Of a stretch of DNA of 64,000 nt, positions 61,731 to 64,000 are shown one piece after another. Source of the DNA: Cellulophaga sp. RHA19 (GTDB lineage: Bacteria > Bacteroidota > Bacteroidia > Flavobacteriales > Flavobacteriaceae); the NCBI RefSeq assembly GCF_002813425.1, contig NZ_PHUL01000001.1, positions 1,116,001 to 1,180,000 on the forward strand. Direction: 5' to 3'. The position numbers were made by a program, and so were the translations under genes. The notes below the pieces were generated by a model. The model did not search any database. It saw only the letters and a program-made list of their open reading frames with translations, and had not been told where the DNA came from. Each line of letters begins with the position of its first letter. Position 1 is the stretch's first letter.

Positions 61731-61765
61731 AAAGCCGCTGTATACATAATGTATGCAGCGGCTTT
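61731..61765 (-). terminator. Terminator of the aldehyde dehydrogenase gene
   Basis: A nearly perfect 17-bp stem (AAAGCCGCTGTATACAT / ATGTATGCAGCGGCTTT, one G:T-type mismatch) lies 23 bases after the stop. The T run on the minus strand is short (TTTATT), so it is a good hairpin with a moderate tail. Confidence 0.75.
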
Positions 61766-61787
61766 TTACAAGGGGTAGTACACTTCC

Positions 61788-63341
61788 TTATAAGTTAAAT
61801 TTTATTCCTTGTGCTAACGGTAATTCTGTTGTGTAATTAATAGTGTTAGTTTGTCTTCTCATATATACCTTCCAAGCATCAGAGCCAGACTCACGACCAC
61901 CACCTGTTTCTTTTTCACCACCAAAGGCGCCTCCAATTTCTGCACCAGAAGTTCCTATGTTCACATTTGCAATTCCGCAGTCAGATCCTTGTACAGATAA
62001 AAAGTGTTCCGCTTCACGTAAGTTGTTGGTCATAATAGCAGAAGATAAACCTTGGGCAACGCCATTTTGTATATCTAATGCATTTTCTACATCACCAGAA
62101 TATTTAAGTAAATATAAAATTGGAGCAAAGGTTTCATGTTGTACAATTTCAAAAGAATTTTTGGCTTCTGCAATTGCAGGTTTTACATAGCAACCGCTTT
62201 CGTAACCTTCGCCTTCTAAAACACCACCTTTAACAACAATGTTACCTCCTTCTTTAACTACTTTTTCTAAAGCATCTTGATACATTTTTACTGCATCTTT
62301 ATCTATAATTGGTCCTACGTGGTTATTTTCATCAAGTGGGTTACCAATACGTAATTGTTTGTATGCATTAACAACTGCATCTTTAACCTTATCATACATA
62401 GATTCGTGTATAATTAATCTACGAGTAGAAGTACAACGTTGACCAGCAGTACCAACAGCACCAAATACAGCGCCAATAACCGTCATTTTTACATCTGCAT
62501 CTGGAGTAACAATAATTGCGTTGTTACCCCCTAATTCTAGTAAAGATTTACCTAAACGGCCAGCAACTTCTTTAGCAACAATTTTTCCCATTCTTGTAGA
62601 TCCTGTAGCAGAAACTAAAGGTACACGGGTATCTTTTGTCATCATTTCACCAACATTATAATCGCCATTTATTAGGTTGCAAATTCCTTCAGGTAAATTA
62701 TTAGCAGCAAAAACCTCTGCAGCTATATTTTGACAAGCAACACCGCACATAGGTGTTTTTTCGCTAGGTTTCCAAACACATACGTCTCCGCAAATCCAAG
62801 CCAAAGCAGTATTCCAAGCCCAAACAGCAACAGGAAAATTAAAAGCAGATATAATGCCAACTACGCCAAGTGGGTGGTATTGCTCATACATTCTGTGTCC
62901 AGGACGTTCAGAGTGCATAGTTAAACCGTGTAATTGCCTAGATAGTCCAACTGCAAAATCACAGATATCTATCATTTCTTGTACTTCTCCTAAACCTTCT
63001 TGGTAACTTTTACCCATTTCATAAGAAACAAGTTTTCCAAGAGCTTCTTTTTTTTCTCTTAATTTTTCTCCAAACTGGCGTACAATTTCTCCACGTTGTG
63101 GAGCTGGCATTGTTCTCCATGTTTTAAATGCAGATGTTGCAGCTTGCATAACTTTGCTGTAATCTTCTTTTGTTGTAGCTTTTACTTTACCAATAAGTTT
63201 ACCGTCTACAGGGGAGTAACTTTCTATAATATCTCCACTAGAGAAATTGGTAGAACCAGTAGAAGTTCCTTCATTAATATCCTTAAGGCCTAATTCTTTC
63301 AAGGCGCTTTCTATTCCAAAAGATGCTGCTATTTTTGACAT
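61788..63341 (-). CDS. amaB: ALDH7-family aldehyde dehydrogenase (aminoadipate/piperideine-6-carboxylate type)
   Basis: 517 residues, NAD-dependent. The catalytic Cys is in GTAGQRCTSTRR and the catalytic Glu in LLELGGNNAIIV. The long N-terminus and the strings GNPLDENNHVGP and GTSGAEIGGAFGGEKETGGG are those of the antiquitin/ALDH7 group, which oxidises aminoadipate semialdehyde in lysine breakdown. The ATG at 63339-63341 is chosen: the GTG-like extension 13 codons upstream lies inside the promoter. The 3-hydroxyanthranilate dioxygenase gene lies upstream with a 115-base gap. A role in lysine degradation is based on the family. Confidence 0.92.
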   Translation of the reverse strand: MSKIAASFGIESALKELGLKDINEGTSTGSTNFSSGDIIESYSPVDGKLIGKVKATTKEDYSKVMQAATSAFKTWRTMPAPQRGEIVRQFGEKLREKKEALGKLVSYEMGKSYQEGLGEVQEMIDICDFAVGLSRQLHGLTMHSERPGHRMYEQYHPLGVVGIISAFNFPVAVWAWNTALAWICGDVCVWKPSEKTPMCGVACQNIAAEVFAANNLPEGICNLINGDYNVGEMMTKDTRVPLVSATGSTRMGKIVAKEVAGRLGKSLLELGGNNAIIVTPDADVKMTVIGAVFGAVGTAGQRCTSTRRLIIHESMYDKVKDAVVNAYKQLRIGNPLDENNHVGPIIDKDAVKMYQDALEKVVKEGGNIVVKGGVLEGEGYESGCYVKPAIAEAKNSFEIVQHETFAPILYLLKYSGDVENALDIQNGVAQGLSSAIMTNNLREAEHFLSVQGSDCGIANVNIGTSGAEIGGAFGGEKETGGGRESGSDAWKVYMRRQTNTINYTTELPLAQGIKFNL

Positions 63342-63379
63342 TTTTATAACTTTTATATTAAAAATTGTTATGTTTCTCA

Positions 63380-63414
63380 CAAAGTTACAAATAAATGCTC
63401 TTTGTTTAACAAAA
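63380..63414 (-). promoter_or_regulatory. Promoter of the aldehyde dehydrogenase gene
   Basis: Minus-strand TTTTG (63414-63410) and TAACTTTG (63387-63380, an exact TAnnTTTG) are 22 bases apart, about 40 bases before the chosen ATG. Confidence 0.5.
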
Positions 63415-63456
63415 TTAAAGTAATGGTTTGTGCTGTCTATTTATTAATGAAAATGA

Positions 63457-63999
63457 CTAATCTTCATCTGCTGTAAACCTACTGTCTACAGGCATCACTG
63501 TACCACAATTATTGCAAGTACGGTGGTCTTTAGATCCATAAAATGTTTTAAAATGACCTAAAAAGTCTTTTTCTATATCATTTAATGTAAAATAGGCTTC
63601 ATATAACTTATGGTTGCAATTGTCACAAAACCATAGAAGTCCATCATCTACACCAAGGTTGTTTCTTTTTCGTTCTATTACCAAGCCAATAGAGTCTTTG
63701 TGGCGTACTGGTGAATGAGGAACTTTTGCAGGGTGCAAATACATGTCTCCAGGTCCAAGTTGCATTGTTCTCTTTTTTCCGTCTTCTTGTATGTGTACTT
63801 CTATTGTGCCTTCTAATTGGTAAAAAAGCTCTTCGGTTTCGTTATAATGGTAATCTTTTCTGGCATTTGGGCCAGCAACAATCATAACTATATAATCGCC
63901 TGCATCTTTATATAAATTTTTATTACCAACAGGTGGTTTAAGTGAGTCTCTATTTTCAGAGATCCATTTGTTTAAATTAAAGGGTGCTTTTATAGACAT
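63457..63999 (-). CDS. nbaC: 3-Hydroxyanthranilate 3,4-dioxygenase
   Basis: 180 residues, a complete gene ending one base before the window edge. The cupin core has the iron-ligand region DYHYNETEELFYQLEG (His and Glu) and a later His in KVPHSPVRH. The C-terminal rubredoxin-like zinc/iron site has two CxxC pairs (CDNCNH and CNNCG), as in bacterial enzymes of this family. It opens the ring of 3-hydroxyanthranilate in the kynurenine pathway of tryptophan breakdown. Other kynurenine-pathway genes would lie beyond the window. Confidence 0.95.
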   Translation of the reverse strand: MSIKAPFNLNKWISENRDSLKPPVGNKNLYKDAGDYIVMIVAGPNARKDYHYNETEELFYQLEGTIEVHIQEDGKKRTMQLGPGDMYLHPAKVPHSPVRHKDSIGLVIERKRNNLGVDDGLLWFCDNCNHKLYEAYFTLNDIEKDFLGHFKTFYGSKDHRTCNNCGTVMPVDSRFTADED

Positions 64000-64000
64000 A

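Larger units (their letters stand above)
61399..61787. other. 389-base intergenic region with two strong hairpins
   Basis: This AT-rich gap separates two minus-strand genes. It holds the hairpin with T runs at 61634-61684 and the aldehyde dehydrogenase terminator at 61731-61765. The stretch 61440-61630 has no frame of useful length. It could be the body of a small plus-strand RNA ending at the first hairpin, for which a weak TATACCGTTTATG promoter-like string near 61524 is the only sign. Confidence 0.45.

Noticed and set aside
63342..63380. N-terminal extension of the aldehyde dehydrogenase
   Set aside because: It would start inside the -7 box of the promoter at 63380-63387. The ATG at 63341 matches the family.

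Overview
The window reads as chromosomal DNA of an AT-rich (about one third G+C by eye) member of the Flavobacteriaceae (Bacteroidota). Supporting signs are promoters of the TTG-N(19-23)-TAnnTTTG type, A-rich sequence instead of Shine-Dalgarno motifs before start codons, a complete BatA-E aerotolerance cluster, gliding-group style MacB/FtsX permease arrays, and many small proteins of a type I know from flavobacteria. The genus cannot be fixed from the sequence. I see no rRNA, tRNA, transposase, phage gene or CRISPR array.

Layout. (1) 1-8.7 kb: end of an unknown conserved gene, then thymidine kinase, alanine racemase, MscL, aspartate-semialdehyde dehydrogenase, a prolyl oligopeptidase lipoprotein, an orphan ABC ATPase, the ribosome-rescue factor ArfB and a lipoprotein with a metallopeptidase motif. 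(2) 8.8-29 kb: a two-component system (NtrY-like kinase and sigma-54 activator) divergent from two consecutive export operons. The first is tolC, hlyD, ATPase, permease, permease. The second is permease, GIN-domain protein, permease, permease, ATPase. Both operons are preceded by the same palindrome (AGTGT-N11-ACAyT) and by a TGGCAC sigma-54 -24 element, so the neighbouring regulator probably drives both. (3) 29-34 kb: a second sigma-54 kinase/activator pair. Its target appears to be the adjacent operon of a Cys-rich small protein, glutamate dehydrogenase, a Rnk/GreA-like protein and a coiled-coil protein, preceded by a clear -24/-12 promoter and a cluster of TGGGG/CCCCA boxes.

(4) 34-42.8 kb: housekeeping and stress genes: 1-Cys peroxiredoxin, DNA polymerase IV, a short-chain NAD(P)-binding protein, a CYTH protein, a RimB-RimK fusion, PheS, and a SulP transporter next to a beta-carbonic anhydrase. 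(5) 43-52.5 kb: a small exported protein and the aerotolerance operon moxR, DUF58, BatD-like, batA, batB, batC, batD, batE. (6) 52.8-59.8 kb: aldo/keto reductase and short-chain dehydrogenase, a frameshifted AlbA/Schlafen-type gene, an SPFH-GYF protein with a zinc-ribbon membrane protein (like Bacillus YdjI/YdjG), a metallophosphatase and an acyl-ACP desaturase. (7) 59.8-64 kb: a tandem OmpA-domain protein with a membrane-anchored helix-hairpin-helix protein, an ALDH7-family dehydrogenase and 3-hydroxyanthranilate dioxygenase.

The parts most worth following are the two sigma-54 circuits whose activator sites and promoters can be read directly, the five-permease export array, an 81-nt dispersed repeat present twice, and a gene interrupted exactly at a UUUAAAG slippery heptamer. 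All functional statements come from motif reading without database searches.
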